DNA from: Streptomyces sp. RKAG290
Lineage (GTDB): Bacteria > Actinomycetota > Actinomycetes > Streptomycetales > Streptomycetaceae
Direction of reading: 5' to 3'
Assembly (NCBI RefSeq): GCF_023701695.1
Contig: NZ_JAJOZC010000001.1
Span: forward strand, 3,471,894 to 3,535,893
Length of the DNA: 64,000 nt
Both the position numbers and the translations under genes were made by a program. Under the pieces are notes generated by a model, which saw nothing but the letters and a program-made list of their open reading frames with translations, was not told the origin of the DNA and made no database searches. Below, in pieces: positions 1 through 8,494 of this stretch (position 1 is its first letter; each line of letters opens with the position of its first letter).

Positions 1-1
1 C

Positions 2-1156
2 GTGATCGCCCGCAGCGACAGCCTGCAGGAGACCGGCGGCCTGTCGTACACGCCGACCGCTGCCCGGCCCATCGGCGGCGGCACGAACGCCCTGGTCTCC
101 GATGCCCGGCTCTCCACGGCCTTCCAGGGCGACATGACGAAGGCCGGGGACTCCACGCTCGCCGTGCAGAAGTTCCTGGCCCTCACACTCGCCCTGGCCG
201 AGCAGGACACGGACAAGGACCGGAGCGTCGTCGTCGCACCCCAGCGGATGCCGACGATCGCCCAGGCCCAGTCGATGGCCCGCGCCATGCACGCCCTCGA
301 CGACGACCGCTGGACGCAGTCCCAGGGGCTGGTCCAGGCGGCCGAGACGAAGCCCGACGCCAAGGCGACCACCGAGATCCCCCCGACGTCGCAGTACCCG
401 AAGCGTCTGCGCAGCCAGGAGCTGCCCACCCAGGCCTTCCAGGACATCAAGTCGACCCAGGCCTCGCTCAACAACTTCCAGGTCATCCTGACCCAGCCCG
501 AGCGGGTGGTGACCCCCTTCGGCAACGCGATCAACCGCTCCATGTCGACGTCGTGGCGGGGCAAGCCCCTGGAGGCCCAGAAGTACCGGGACTCCGTGCG
601 CACCTATCTGCAGGGCCTCATCAACGAGGTCCAGCTCATCTCGAAGTCGGACATCACCCTGTCCGGCCGCAGCGCCACGATCCCCGTGACGGTGCAGAAC
701 AGGCTGCTGCAGGACGTCGAGCATCTGGTGCTCCGGCTGAAGTCGGACAACGCGACGCGCCTCAAGCTGAACAACGGCGGCGCCGTGGCGGAGCAGCCGA
801 TCCAGATCGCCGGCGGACACAGCCAGTCCGTGAAGTTCGACGCCGCGGCCAACATCAACGGCCAGGTCCAGATGACGGGCCAGCTCTACACCGAGGACGG
901 GACCCCGTACGGCTCGGAGATGACCTTCACCGTGAAGGTGTCCGAGCTCACGCCTACCGTGCTGCTCGTGATCGCCGGTGGACTGCTGCTGCTGGTCCTC
1001 GCCGGCATCAGGATGTATGCACATCGCAAGCGTGCCAACGCGGGCGGCGCGGCGGGCGACGACGGCAGTGAACCCGAGCAGCCGAGTGACCCGACGCCGG
1101 ACACCGGTCCCGAAAGCGCGGAGCCGTCCGGCACTGGTGAGAAAGTGGACCGTTGA
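2..1156 (+). CDS. DUF6049 family membrane-anchored protein, C-terminal part (partial at window edge)
   Basis: The reading frame is open from the first bases of the window, so the gene starts upstream and only about 384 C-terminal residues are seen. The visible part holds a beta-rich extracellular-looking domain, then a single membrane segment near residues 319–337 followed by a basic stop-transfer patch (HRKR) and a short Gly/Glu/Pro-rich cytosolic tail. This matches the large secreted DUF6049 protein that sits directly upstream of murJ in Streptomyces and mycobacteria (Rv3909 position). Function is not known; synteny suggests a cell-envelope role. The stop lies 49 bp before murJ, so cotranscription is likely. 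Identification rests mainly on synteny and topology. Confidence 0.75.
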   Translation: MIARSDSLQETGGLSYTPTAARPIGGGTNALVSDARLSTAFQGDMTKAGDSTLAVQKFLALTLALAEQDTDKDRSVVVAPQRMPTIAQAQSMARAMHALDDDRWTQSQGLVQAAETKPDAKATTEIPPTSQYPKRLRSQELPTQAFQDIKSTQASLNNFQVILTQPERVVTPFGNAINRSMSTSWRGKPLEAQKYRDSVRTYLQGLINEVQLISKSDITLSGRSATIPVTVQNRLLQDVEHLVLRLKSDNATRLKLNNGGAVAEQPIQIAGGHSQSVKFDAAANINGQVQMTGQLYTEDGTPYGSEMTFTVKVSELTPTVLLVIAGGLLLLVLAGIRMYAHRKRANAGGAAGDDGSEPEQPSDPTPDTGPESAEPSGTGEKVDR

Positions 1157-1205
1157 GCGATGTCTGTCGTGGCCGGTCGGCCGGGGACGATGAGGTGGGG
1201 TTTCG

Positions 1206-3365
1206 ATGAACGCGCCGTACGACGGTGACCGCGGTCAGGGTACGGGCGGAGCTGGGGCTTCCGGCGGGCCGCCGGTGCCCCCTGGGCCTGAGCAGGAGCC
1301 ACCGGCACCGGACCCGTACCTGCAGGCTGCCTACGACTACGACCCCTACCGGGCCCAGGACCTCTCGGCCCAGGACCCGGTGGGCGAGGCGTTGTACGAC
1401 CGCGCCGCGCATCCACCGCCGCCTCCTGGCACCTACCAGCAGCCGCAGCCGCTCTACCAGCAGCCGCCGGCTGCCCCGTACGCCCCGGACCCCCGGATCT
1501 GGGCACAGACCCCGCCGCCCGAGCCGGACGGTCCGTCCAGGCATCTGCCGTACGGCGACGACGCCGCGACCACCCAGTTCGTGGGCGTCGACGCTCTCGT
1601 CACCCAGGCATCGGCCAACCGCGACGAACCGGATGCCTTCGCGCACCTGTTCCGGGACCAGGAGGGCCCGGCGGGACCGTCCGGCCCGGCCCAGCCCGAG
1701 CCGGCCCCGGCTCCCGCACCGCCGAAGTCCAACGGCGGCCGGGCGTCCAGCCTGCTGAAGTCCAGTGCGGTCATGGCGGCCGGCACCCTCGTATCGAGGC
1801 TCACCGGCTTCGTGCGCAGCCTGGTGATCACCGCGGCGCTCGGCGCGGCCCTGCTCGGCGACAGCTTCACCATCGCTTACACGCTGCCGACGATGATCTA
1901 CATCCTGACCGTGGGCGGCGGCCTCAACTCGGTGTTCGTCCCTCAGCTCGTCCGCTCCATGAAGGACGACGAGGACGGCGGCGAGGCCTACGCGAACCGG
2001 CTGCTCACCCTCGTGATGGTCGCGCTCGGCGTGATCGTGGCGATCGCGGTCTTCGCCGCGCCCTGGCTGATCCATCTGATGTCGCCGACGATCGCCAACG
2101 ACGCGGCGGCCGACAACGTGGCGACCACCTTCGCGCGGTACTGCCTGCCCACGATCTTCTTCATGGGTGTGCACGTCGTGATGGGCCAGATCCTCAACGC
2201 CCGCGGGAAGTTCGGCGCGATGATGTGGACCCCGGTCCTCAACAACATCGTCATGATCTTCACGTTCGGCATGTTCATCTGGGTGTACGGCACCTCTGCG
2301 GAATCCCACATGGGTGTGCAGACGATCCCGCCGGAGGGCGTGCGGCTGCTCGGCATCGGCACCCTGCTCGGTCTGATCGTCCAGGCCCTGGCGATGATCC
2401 CCTACCTGCGCGAGGCCGGGTTCCGTTTCCGCCCACGCTTCGACTGGAAGGGCCACGGGCTCGGCAAGACCGTCAAGCTGGCCAAGTGGACGGTCCTGTT
2501 CGTCTTCGCCAACCAGGCCGGTGTCATCGTCGTCACCCAGCTCGCCACCGCGGCCGGCAAGGAGTCCGGCAGGGACGGGGCGGGTTTCCTCGCCTACTCC
2601 AACGCCCAGCTGATCTGGGGAATGCCACAGGCGATCATCACCGTCTCGGTCATGGCCGCCCTGCTGCCGCGCATCTCCCGCGCCGCCCACGACAACGACC
2701 CGGGCGCCGTCCGCGACGACATCTCGCAGGGCCTGCGGAACTCGGCCGTGGCTATCGTGCCGGTCGCCTTCGCCTTCCTGGCCCTGGGCGTGCCGATGTG
2801 CACGCTGCTCTACGCCTCCAGCGGCACCGAGGCCGCCCGCTCCATGGGCTTCATCCTGATGGCCTTCGGCCTCGGGCTGATTCCCTACTCGGTGCAGTAC
2901 GTGGTGCTGCGAGGGTTCTACGCCTACGAGGACACCCGCACCCCCTTCTACAACACCGTGATCGTCGCTCTGGTCAACGCAGCGGCCTCGGTCATCTGTT
3001 ACCTCGCGCTGCCGGCACAGTGGGCCGTGGTCGGCATGGCCGCCTCGTACGGCCTCGCCTACGCCGTCGGTGTCGGTATCGCGTGGCGCCGCCTGCGCAA
3101 CCGTCTGGGCGGCGACCTGGACGGCGCACACGTCCTGCGCACCTACGCCCGGCTCTGCCTCGCCGCGATTCCTGCGGCAGTGATCGGCGGCGGGGTGGGA
3201 TTCGCTCTCCTGAAGGCGCTGGGCGACGGCGCCGGAGGCTCGCTCATCGCGCTGGTCTGCGGTGGGATCGTGCTGCTGGGAGTCTTCGTCGTCGCGGCGA
3301 AGCGGATGCGGATCGAAGAGATCAACGGCATGGTCGGCATGGTCCGTGGACGGCTCGGCCGCTGA
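1206..3365 (+). CDS. murJ: Lipid II flippase MurJ (MviN family)
   Basis: The 719-residue protein has a proline- and tyrosine-rich cytosolic N-terminal extension of about 180 residues, then a MATE-like core with about 14 hydrophobic segments starting near residue 190 (SSAVMAAGTLVSRLTGFVRS, the conserved opening of MurJ). MurJ moves lipid-linked peptidoglycan precursor across the plasma membrane. The ATG start has a GAGGTGGGG ribosome site about 8 bases upstream. The long N-terminal extension is typical of streptomycete MurJ. Unlike the mycobacterial protein (Rv3910), which is fused to a pseudokinase, here the pseudokinase is the next separate gene. Confidence 0.95.
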   Translation: MNAPYDGDRGQGTGGAGASGGPPVPPGPEQEPPAPDPYLQAAYDYDPYRAQDLSAQDPVGEALYDRAAHPPPPPGTYQQPQPLYQQPPAAPYAPDPRIWAQTPPPEPDGPSRHLPYGDDAATTQFVGVDALVTQASANRDEPDAFAHLFRDQEGPAGPSGPAQPEPAPAPAPPKSNGGRASSLLKSSAVMAAGTLVSRLTGFVRSLVITAALGAALLGDSFTIAYTLPTMIYILTVGGGLNSVFVPQLVRSMKDDEDGGEAYANRLLTLVMVALGVIVAIAVFAAPWLIHLMSPTIANDAAADNVATTFARYCLPTIFFMGVHVVMGQILNARGKFGAMMWTPVLNNIVMIFTFGMFIWVYGTSAESHMGVQTIPPEGVRLLGIGTLLGLIVQALAMIPYLREAGFRFRPRFDWKGHGLGKTVKLAKWTVLFVFANQAGVIVVTQLATAAGKESGRDGAGFLAYSNAQLIWGMPQAIITVSVMAALLPRISRAAHDNDPGAVRDDISQGLRNSAVAIVPVAFAFLALGVPMCTLLYASSGTEAARSMGFILMAFGLGLIPYSVQYVVLRGFYAYEDTRTPFYNTVIVALVNAAASVICYLALPAQWAVVGMAASYGLAYAVGVGIAWRRLRNRLGGDLDGAHVLRTYARLCLAAIPAAVIGGGVGFALLKALGDGAGGSLIALVCGGIVLLGVFVVAAKRMRIEEINGMVGMVRGRLGR

Positions 3366-3493
3366 GGATCAGCGGCCCGCACAACCTTCGCCGGTCTCCG
3401 CGTGTCGTGCATGGTGCCGGAGTATGGGCACAATTGGCGTGACTGTGCAGAGCTGGCTGGCATCGCGCAACGGATGGGGAGGCAGGAACGACG

Positions 3494-5212
3494 GTGGCGG
3501 AACGTAGCACGGCCGCCGTCGACGTGGCCGACAACAGCGGTGACGAGCCGCTGTCCGCCAAGGCGGACGAGGCCACGACCGACGGCACGGCAGAAGCTCA
3601 GGATTCAACGGGCTCAGGCCCCCAGGAAGCGGATGGCGAGCCGGCAGGCTCCGAGGCCGCAGCGGCGACCCCTGATCTGCACAGTGGTCACAAACTTGCC
3701 GGACGGTACCGGCTCGAGGAGTGCGTCACCCGTCTGGACGGATTCAGCAGCTGGCGCGCTGTCGACGAGAAACTGCGCCGCGCGGTGGGCGTTCATCTCC
3801 TGCCCGCCGGGCATCCCCGGGCCCGCTCCGTGCTGGCCGCGGCCCGCTCCTCCGCCCTGCTCGGCGACCCCCGCTTCGTGCAGGTCCTCGACGCCGTGGA
3901 GGAGAACGACCTCGTCTACGTCGTCCACGAATGGCTTCCGGACGCCACCGAGCTCACCGCCCTGCTGGGCGCGGGCCCGATGGATGCGCACGACGCCTAC
4001 CAGCTCGTCAGCCAGATCTCCCAGGCCATGGCGGCCGCACACCGTGAGGGCCTGGCCCACCTGAGGCTCACTCCCGGGGCAGTGCTGCGCAGTTCGTCGG
4101 GCCAGTACCGGATCCGTGGCCTCGCGGTGAACGCCGCGCTGCGCGGCATCACCTCCGACGGGCCCCAGCGGGCCGACACCGAAGCCATCGGCGCCCTGCT
4201 CTACGCCGCGCTGACCCAGCGCTGGCCGTACGAGAGTGACGCCTACGGCCTCACGGGGCTGCCCAAGGGTGTGGGGCTGATCGCACCCGACCAGGTGCGG
4301 GCAGGCGTCCACCGGGGTCTCTCCGAGCTCGCCATGCGCGCACTCGCCAACGACGGCGCCACGGCATCCCGCCAGGAACAGCCGTGCACCACCCCGGACG
4401 AGCTCGCCAAGGCTGTCGCCGCCATGCCGCGCATCCGCCCGCCCGAGCCCACGTTCACAGCACCGCCCGAGTACCAGCGGACCACGTACCAGCAGGGCAC
4501 GTACGGCCGACCGGCCGGCCCTGGGGCGGGCGTCACCCAGCAGGTGGTCACCGCGCCTCCCGCACCGCTCCAGAGCCGCACCGGAAAGGCCCTCAAATGG
4601 GCCGTGTCCGCGCTGCTCATCGCCGCGCTGGGCCTCGGCAGCTGGCAGCTCGCCGAGACGCTGCTCGACCGCGACAGCGATTCGGGAGACCCCGGCACCA
4701 CACAGGACAACCCGGCGAACGGCGACGACGCCCCACCACGGCCTGCCGCGCCCCTGCGGATCACCGACGCCGCGGAGTTCATGCCCAGCGGCTCAGGGAT
4801 CAAGCAGGAGGACGTACCGAACGTCATCGACGGCAAGCCGGGCACCTCATGGGTCACTCCGCGCTACCAGGGCTACGCGAACTTCGGCAACCTCGCCCAG
4901 CGCAAGGACGGCAGCGGCATAGTCGTTGACCTGGGCAGTGTGAAGGACGTCTCAGGCATCGACATCACCATGTACCGCAGCGGGCAGAAGGCCGAAGTGC
5001 TGGCAGCCGACGAGAGTACCTCCGCACCCTCGTCCCTCTCGGACTTCCCGCAGCACCTCACCCGGCTCGGAACGGCGGGCAGCAGTCTCAAGGAAAACCT
5101 CACCAAACCGGTGCGGACCCGCTACGTCCTCATCCACATCACGGAGCTCGCACCGGATGACACCGGCAGCGGCTTCCGCGGGGGCATCTCGGAGATCTCA
5201 GTTCTCGGCTGA
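3494..5212 (+). CDS. Membrane-anchored pseudokinase with C-terminal discoidin-like domain
   Basis: The 572-residue product has an acidic N-terminus, a protein-kinase-like domain at about residues 60–320, a membrane segment near 366–386 and a galactose-binding/discoidin-like extracellular domain from about 420 to the end. The kinase fold lacks catalytic residues: the HRDxKPxN loop is replaced by HLRLTPG and no DFG is present. It corresponds to the pseudokinase and extracellular parts of mycobacterial MviN (Rv3910), here encoded separately downstream of murJ. In mycobacteria that pseudokinase is phosphorylated by PknB and binds FhaA; a similar role here is inference, supported by pknB and fhaA lying in the same window. 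GTG start chosen; ATG/GTG alternatives nearby are poor. Confidence 0.85.
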   Translation: MAERSTAAVDVADNSGDEPLSAKADEATTDGTAEAQDSTGSGPQEADGEPAGSEAAAATPDLHSGHKLAGRYRLEECVTRLDGFSSWRAVDEKLRRAVGVHLLPAGHPRARSVLAAARSSALLGDPRFVQVLDAVEENDLVYVVHEWLPDATELTALLGAGPMDAHDAYQLVSQISQAMAAAHREGLAHLRLTPGAVLRSSSGQYRIRGLAVNAALRGITSDGPQRADTEAIGALLYAALTQRWPYESDAYGLTGLPKGVGLIAPDQVRAGVHRGLSELAMRALANDGATASRQEQPCTTPDELAKAVAAMPRIRPPEPTFTAPPEYQRTTYQQGTYGRPAGPGAGVTQQVVTAPPAPLQSRTGKALKWAVSALLIAALGLGSWQLAETLLDRDSDSGDPGTTQDNPANGDDAPPRPAAPLRITDAAEFMPSGSGIKQEDVPNVIDGKPGTSWVTPRYQGYANFGNLAQRKDGSGIVVDLGSVKDVSGIDITMYRSGQKAEVLAADESTSAPSSLSDFPQHLTRLGTAGSSLKENLTKPVRTRYVLIHITELAPDDTGSGFRGGISEISVLG

Positions 5213-5284
5213 CCACCTCTGCCCCTGCCCGGGGGAACCGTGATAGACAGACGCACCTTGACCCAGAGAGGGAGGGAGGGCGAG

Positions 5285-5989
5285 GTGGCCGCCGAGCCGT
5301 CCGAGCAACTCAACGACTCAGACCTCCTCGCTCGCCATGTGGCCGGTGATCCGGACGCCTTCGGTGAGCTCGTACGGCGCCATCGTGACCGGCTGTGGGC
5401 CGTGGCGCTGCGGACACTGGGCGACCGCGAGGAAGCGGCGGACGCCGTGCAGGACGCGCTGGTCTCCGCCTTCCGCGCCGCCCACACCTTCCGCGGCCAG
5501 TCCGCCGTCACCACCTGGCTGCACCGCATCACCGTCAATGCGTGCCTCGACCGGGTCCGCAAGGCTTCCTCCAGGAAGACCTCGCCCGTCAACGACCCAG
5601 AGCGGCTCGACCAGCTCCTGGAGCCGCACGAATCGGCCGAGGCGCCGGCCGAGCGACAGGATCTGCACCGAGAGCTCCTCGCCGCACTGACCACCCTCCC
5701 CGCCGAACAGCGAGCGGCGCTCGTTCTCGTCGACATGCAGAGCTATCCGGTGGCAGAAGCGGCCCGCATCCTCGACGTACCCGTCGGCACCGTGAAGAGC
5801 CGGTGTGCCCGGGGCCGCGCCCGGCTGGCTCCGCTGCTCTCCCACCTCCGGACCGGGAGCGGTGACAGCGACGAGCCCGGCGCGGAAGGGAACCGGACAC
5901 CGAGAGCATCCGTCCCACCGGCAGCGGGGCCAAGAGATTCAGGAACGAGCGATCCAGCTGGAGTGAAGGGCGGAGGCGGGCGCACATGA
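5285..5989 (+). CDS. sigM: ECF RNA polymerase sigma factor SigM
   Basis: The 234-residue protein has sigma-70 region 2 (about residues 10–75, opening DSDLLARHVAGDPDAFGEL) and region 4 (about 125–180, with the helix-turn-helix LDVPVGTVKSR), followed by a disordered tail. Position between the murJ/pseudokinase pair and an anti-sigma/trxB pair is the same as mycobacterial sigM (Rv3911). The GTG at 5285 is preceded by a strong purine-rich GGGAGGGAGGG site; an in-frame GTG at 5240 is possible but adds residues unlike the family. The stop overlaps the next start as ATGA, so sigma and anti-sigma are translationally coupled. Confidence 0.9.
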   Translation: MAAEPSEQLNDSDLLARHVAGDPDAFGELVRRHRDRLWAVALRTLGDREEAADAVQDALVSAFRAAHTFRGQSAVTTWLHRITVNACLDRVRKASSRKTSPVNDPERLDQLLEPHESAEAPAERQDLHRELLAALTTLPAEQRAALVLVDMQSYPVAEAARILDVPVGTVKSRCARGRARLAPLLSHLRTGSGDSDEPGAEGNRTPRASVPPAAGPRDSGTSDPAGVKGGGGRT

Positions 5990-6939
5990 CATCGACTACC
6001 GGCACGACCCAGCACCCGGACGTCTCGGAGATCTCCGACCTCACCGAGGGACTGCTCTCACCGTCCCGCACCACAGATGTCCGCCGGCACGTGGCCGACT
6101 GCGAGCTCTGCTCCGACGTGCTGGCCTCGCTGGAAGAGATCCGTGATCTTCTCGGCTCCGCACCTGCCCCGCAGGCAATGCCTGCCGACATAGCGGACCG
6201 CATCGATGCCGCACTCGCCGAAGAGGCCCGTTCCGCCGCTACCGCGGCCCCCGCGGCGGCAGATGTTTCACGTGAAGCAGTAGATGTTTCACGTGAAACA
6301 GAGCACTCCACTACGACACAGGACCTCATCGACCGTCCGGCCGGGCACTCACGCGCCGCCACCGGCCCCGGCCGCCGCCCTGTGCGCCGGCGCCGCCGCA
6401 ACGCGGTGATCGGTGCCGCACTCGGCGCCGCGGTGGTGAGTGTGAGCGTCCTCCTCCTGCAGAACCTCCCCTCATCCCAGAGCTCCTCCGACACCAGCGC
6501 CGCAGACCGCAGCGCCGCCTCGAAGACCGGGTCTCAGACGTTCTCGCAGACAACGCTCGAAGATCGTGTCCACAGTCTCCTGAGCTCCCACCCGGACTCA
6601 TCGCAGCCACGGGAATCGACCGGCGAGAACGAGACCCCGTCCCTCGGCACCAAGTCCTCACCGGAGACCGCACCCCCCGGCTCCGCTACGCCGCAGACGC
6701 CCCTTCGCGCTCCGGTCGTGTCTGTCCCCTCCTGCATTGAACAGGGCATAGGGCGGAACAGCGCCGCACTCGCCATCGAGAAGGGCACGTACGAAGGCAC
6801 GGATGCCTTCCTTGTTGTTCTTCCTCACCCCACCGACACGACCCGCGTCGAGGCCTACGTCGTCGATGCGGCATGCGTCGGTGCGGACCCCGGAGCCAAG
6901 GGGAAGCTTCTGCTGACCCACGCCTACCCCCGGCGCTGA
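5986..6939 (+). CDS. Membrane-bound zinc-type anti-sigma factor (partner of SigM)
   Basis: A 317-residue protein with an HX3CX2C motif (H35, C39, C42) characteristic of ZAS anti-sigma domains, a linker, a membrane segment near residues 139–157 and a Ser/Thr-rich extracytoplasmic domain with two cysteines near the C-terminus. It presumably holds SigM inactive at the membrane until an envelope or redox signal arrives; this is inference from coupling (ATGA overlap with sigM) and from the same order in mycobacteria (Rv3912). Unusually, its coding sequence contains two parS sites 21 bp apart, read as the peptide VSRE twice in the linker ahead of the membrane segment. Confidence 0.85.
   Translation: MTSTTGTTQHPDVSEISDLTEGLLSPSRTTDVRRHVADCELCSDVLASLEEIRDLLGSAPAPQAMPADIADRIDAALAEEARSAATAAPAAADVSREAVDVSRETEHSTTTQDLIDRPAGHSRAATGPGRRPVRRRRRNAVIGAALGAAVVSVSVLLLQNLPSSQSSSDTSAADRSAASKTGSQTFSQTTLEDRVHSLLSSHPDSSQPRESTGENETPSLGTKSSPETAPPGSATPQTPLRAPVVSVPSCIEQGIGRNSAALAIEKGTYEGTDAFLVVLPHPTDTTRVEAYVVDAACVGADPGAKGKLLLTHAYPRR
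6265..6278. promoter_or_regulatory. parS: parS site 1 (ParB-binding centromere), one mismatch
   Basis: GTTTCACGTGAAGC differs from the streptomycete parS GTTTCACGTGAAAC at one base. It lies inside the anti-sigma gene and is 21 bp, two helical turns, from the next perfect site. Confidence 0.8.
6286..6299. promoter_or_regulatory. parS: parS site 2 (perfect)
   Basis: Perfect 14-bp palindrome GTTTCACGTGAAAC inside the anti-sigma gene, about 3 kb from the parAB operon that encodes its binding protein. Read in the gene frame it gives VSRET. Confidence 0.93.
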
Positions 6940-6968
6940 CCAGCACGCCGGATGCCGCCCGGCACGTC

Positions 6969-6996
6969 GGGAATGCATCCCCCGTAGGATCCGTTG
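6969..6996 (+). promoter_or_regulatory. SigR-type (thiol-stress) promoter of trxBA
   Basis: GGGAAT at 6969–6974 and GTT at 6993–6995 are separated by exactly 18 bases, the SigR/SigH consensus GGGAAT-N18-GTT. It lies about 76 bp upstream of the trxB start. trxBA is an established SigR target in Streptomyces coelicolor, so oxidative-thiol induction is expected. Confidence 0.8.
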
Positions 6997-7071
6997 GGTG
7001 GGGTGAGAGTCGTTGAACCGACCCCAGTAGGCGTGGACAGTAGGCAGTCTGCAGAGACGAGGAAGAAACCC

Positions 7072-8034
7072 GTGAGCGACGTGCGTAATGTGATCATCAT
7101 CGGCTCCGGCCCTGCGGGGTACACAGCCGCCCTTTACACCGCGCGTGCCTCGCTGAAGCCGCTGGTCTTCGAGGGTGCAGTCACCGCAGGTGGCGCACTG
7201 ATGAACACGACCGACGTGGAGAACTTCCCCGGTTTCCAGGACGGCATCATGGGTCCGGAGCTCATGGACAACATGCGCGCCCAGGCCGAGCGGTTCGGTG
7301 CCGAGCTCATCCCGGACGACGTGATCTCCGTCGACCTCACCGGCGACATCAAGACCGTCACCGACACGGCCGGCACGGTGCACCGCGCCAAGGCCGTCAT
7401 CGTCACCACCGGTTCGCAGCACCGCAAGCTCGGTCTGCCCAACGAGGACGCTCTCTCGGGACGCGGCGTCTCCTGGTGCGCGACCTGCGACGGGTTCTTC
7501 TTCAAGGACCAGGACATCGCCGTGGTCGGCGGCGGCGACACCGCGATGGAGGAGGCAACCTTCCTCTCGCGCTTCGCCAAGTCGGTCACCATCGTCCACC
7601 GCCGCGACTCGCTGCGTGCCTCCAAGGCCATGCAGGACCGCGCCTTCGCGGACCCGAAGATCAAGTTCGCCTGGGACAGCGAGGTCGCCGGAGTCCACGG
7701 TGAGCAGAAGCTCGCCGGCCTGACCCTTCGCAACACCAAGACCGGTGAGACCTCCGAGCTCCCCGTGACCGGCCTCTTCATCGCCGTCGGCCACGACCCC
7801 CGCACCGAGCTCTTCAAGGGTCAGCTCGACCTCGACGGCGAGGGCTACCTCAAGGTCGAGGCCCCCTCGACCCGCACCAACCTCACCGGTGTCTTCGGCG
7901 CCGGCGACGTCGTAGACCACACCTACCGGCAGGCCATCACCGCTGCCGGCACCGGCTGCTCCGCCGCACTCGACGCCGAGCGCTTCCTTGCCGCGCTTGC
8001 CGACGACGAGAAGGCAACCGCAGCCACCGTCTGA
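7072..8034 (+). CDS. trxB: Thioredoxin-disulfide reductase
   Basis: A 320-residue flavoprotein that uses NADPH to reduce thioredoxin. It has the FAD-binding [11 protein letters not shown] motif at residues 10–20, the redox-active CATC pair with following DG near residue 140, the NADPH-binding [10 protein letters not shown] motif and the C-terminal GAGDV FAD motif. The GTG at 7072 has a GAGGAAG ribosome site; an upstream in-frame TTG at 6994 would place the start inside the SigR promoter and is rejected. trxA follows 41 bp later, forming a trxBA operon. Confidence 0.96.
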   Translation: MSDVRNVIIIGSGPAGYTAALYTARASLKPLVFEGAVTAGGALMNTTDVENFPGFQDGIMGPELMDNMRAQAERFGAELIPDDVISVDLTGDIKTVTDTAGTVHRAKAVIVTTGSQHRKLGLPNEDALSGRGVSWCATCDGFFFKDQDIAVVGGGDTAMEEATFLSRFAKSVTIVHRRDSLRASKAMQDRAFADPKIKFAWDSEVAGVHGEQKLAGLTLRNTKTGETSELPVTGLFIAVGHDPRTELFKGQLDLDGEGYLKVEAPSTRTNLTGVFGAGDVVDHTYRQAITAAGTGCSAALDAERFLAALADDEKATAATV

Positions 8035-8075
8035 TCCACGCCTCACCCACACCCCGCGAAGTTAAGGAGGCCGCC

Positions 8076-8408
8076 GTGGCCGGCGCCCTGAAGAACGTGA
8101 CCGACGACTCGTTCGATGAGGTCGTCCTGAAGAGCGACAAGCCCGTACTGGTGGACTTCTGGGCCGCCTGGTGCGGACCGTGCCGCCAGATCGCCCCCTC
8201 CCTGGAGGCAATCGCGGCTGAGCACGGCGACCAGATCGAGATCGTCAAGCTCAACATCGACGAGAACCCGGCCACCGCTGCCAAGTACGGCGTCATGTCC
8301 ATCCCGACGCTGAACGTCTACCAGGGCGGCGAGGTCGCCAAGACCATCGTCGGTGCCAAGCCGAAGGCCGCGATTCTCCGCGACCTCGAAGGCTTCATCG
8401 GCGAATAA
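8076..8408 (+). CDS. trxA: Thioredoxin
   Basis: The 110-residue thioredoxin has the WCGPC active site near residues 31–35 and the cis-proline loop SIPT. It is a general cytosolic protein disulfide reductant recycled by the adjacent TrxB. A near-perfect ribosome site TAAGGAGG precedes the GTG start. A strong hairpin containing half of a parS site ends the operon. Confidence 0.97.
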   Translation: MAGALKNVTDDSFDEVVLKSDKPVLVDFWAAWCGPCRQIAPSLEAIAAEHGDQIEIVKLNIDENPATAAKYGVMSIPTLNVYQGGEVAKTIVGAKPKAAILRDLEGFIGE

Positions 8409-8428
8409 GGCGAAACCTGCCGCCGGTT

Positions 8429-8442
8429 GTTTCACGTGAAAC
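8429..8442. promoter_or_regulatory. parS: parS site 3 (perfect), merged with a terminator
   Basis: Perfect GTTTCACGTGAAAC between the convergent trxA and GNAT genes. Its right arm is part of the left arm of the terminator stem at 8434–8477. Confidence 0.93.
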
Positions 8443-8477
8443 GGGCCCACCCCCTCGGGGGTGGGCCCGTTTCACGT
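8434..8477. terminator. Bidirectional terminator between trxA and the GNAT gene, overlapping parS
   Basis: A 21-bp perfect inverted repeat runs from ACGTGAAACGGGCCCACCCC to its complement, with only a few bases of loop at 8453–8458. It serves two convergent genes. The outer arm repeats the parS half-site GTTTCACGT on the far side. Confidence 0.85.
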
Positions 8478-8494
8478 ACGCGGAGGTGTTCGGA

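Noticed and set aside
1008..3131. 707-residue open frame antisense to murJ
   Set aside because: Composition is Arg/Gly/His/Asp-rich shadow coding typical of high-GC DNA, with no domain; murJ on the other strand is certain.
5231..5240. ECF-type -35 (GGGAACC) upstream of sigM
   Set aside because: No matching -10 element at a fitting distance was found.
8468..8477. A seventh parS at CGTTTCACGT
   Set aside because: Only half of the palindrome is present; it is the second arm of the terminator stem.
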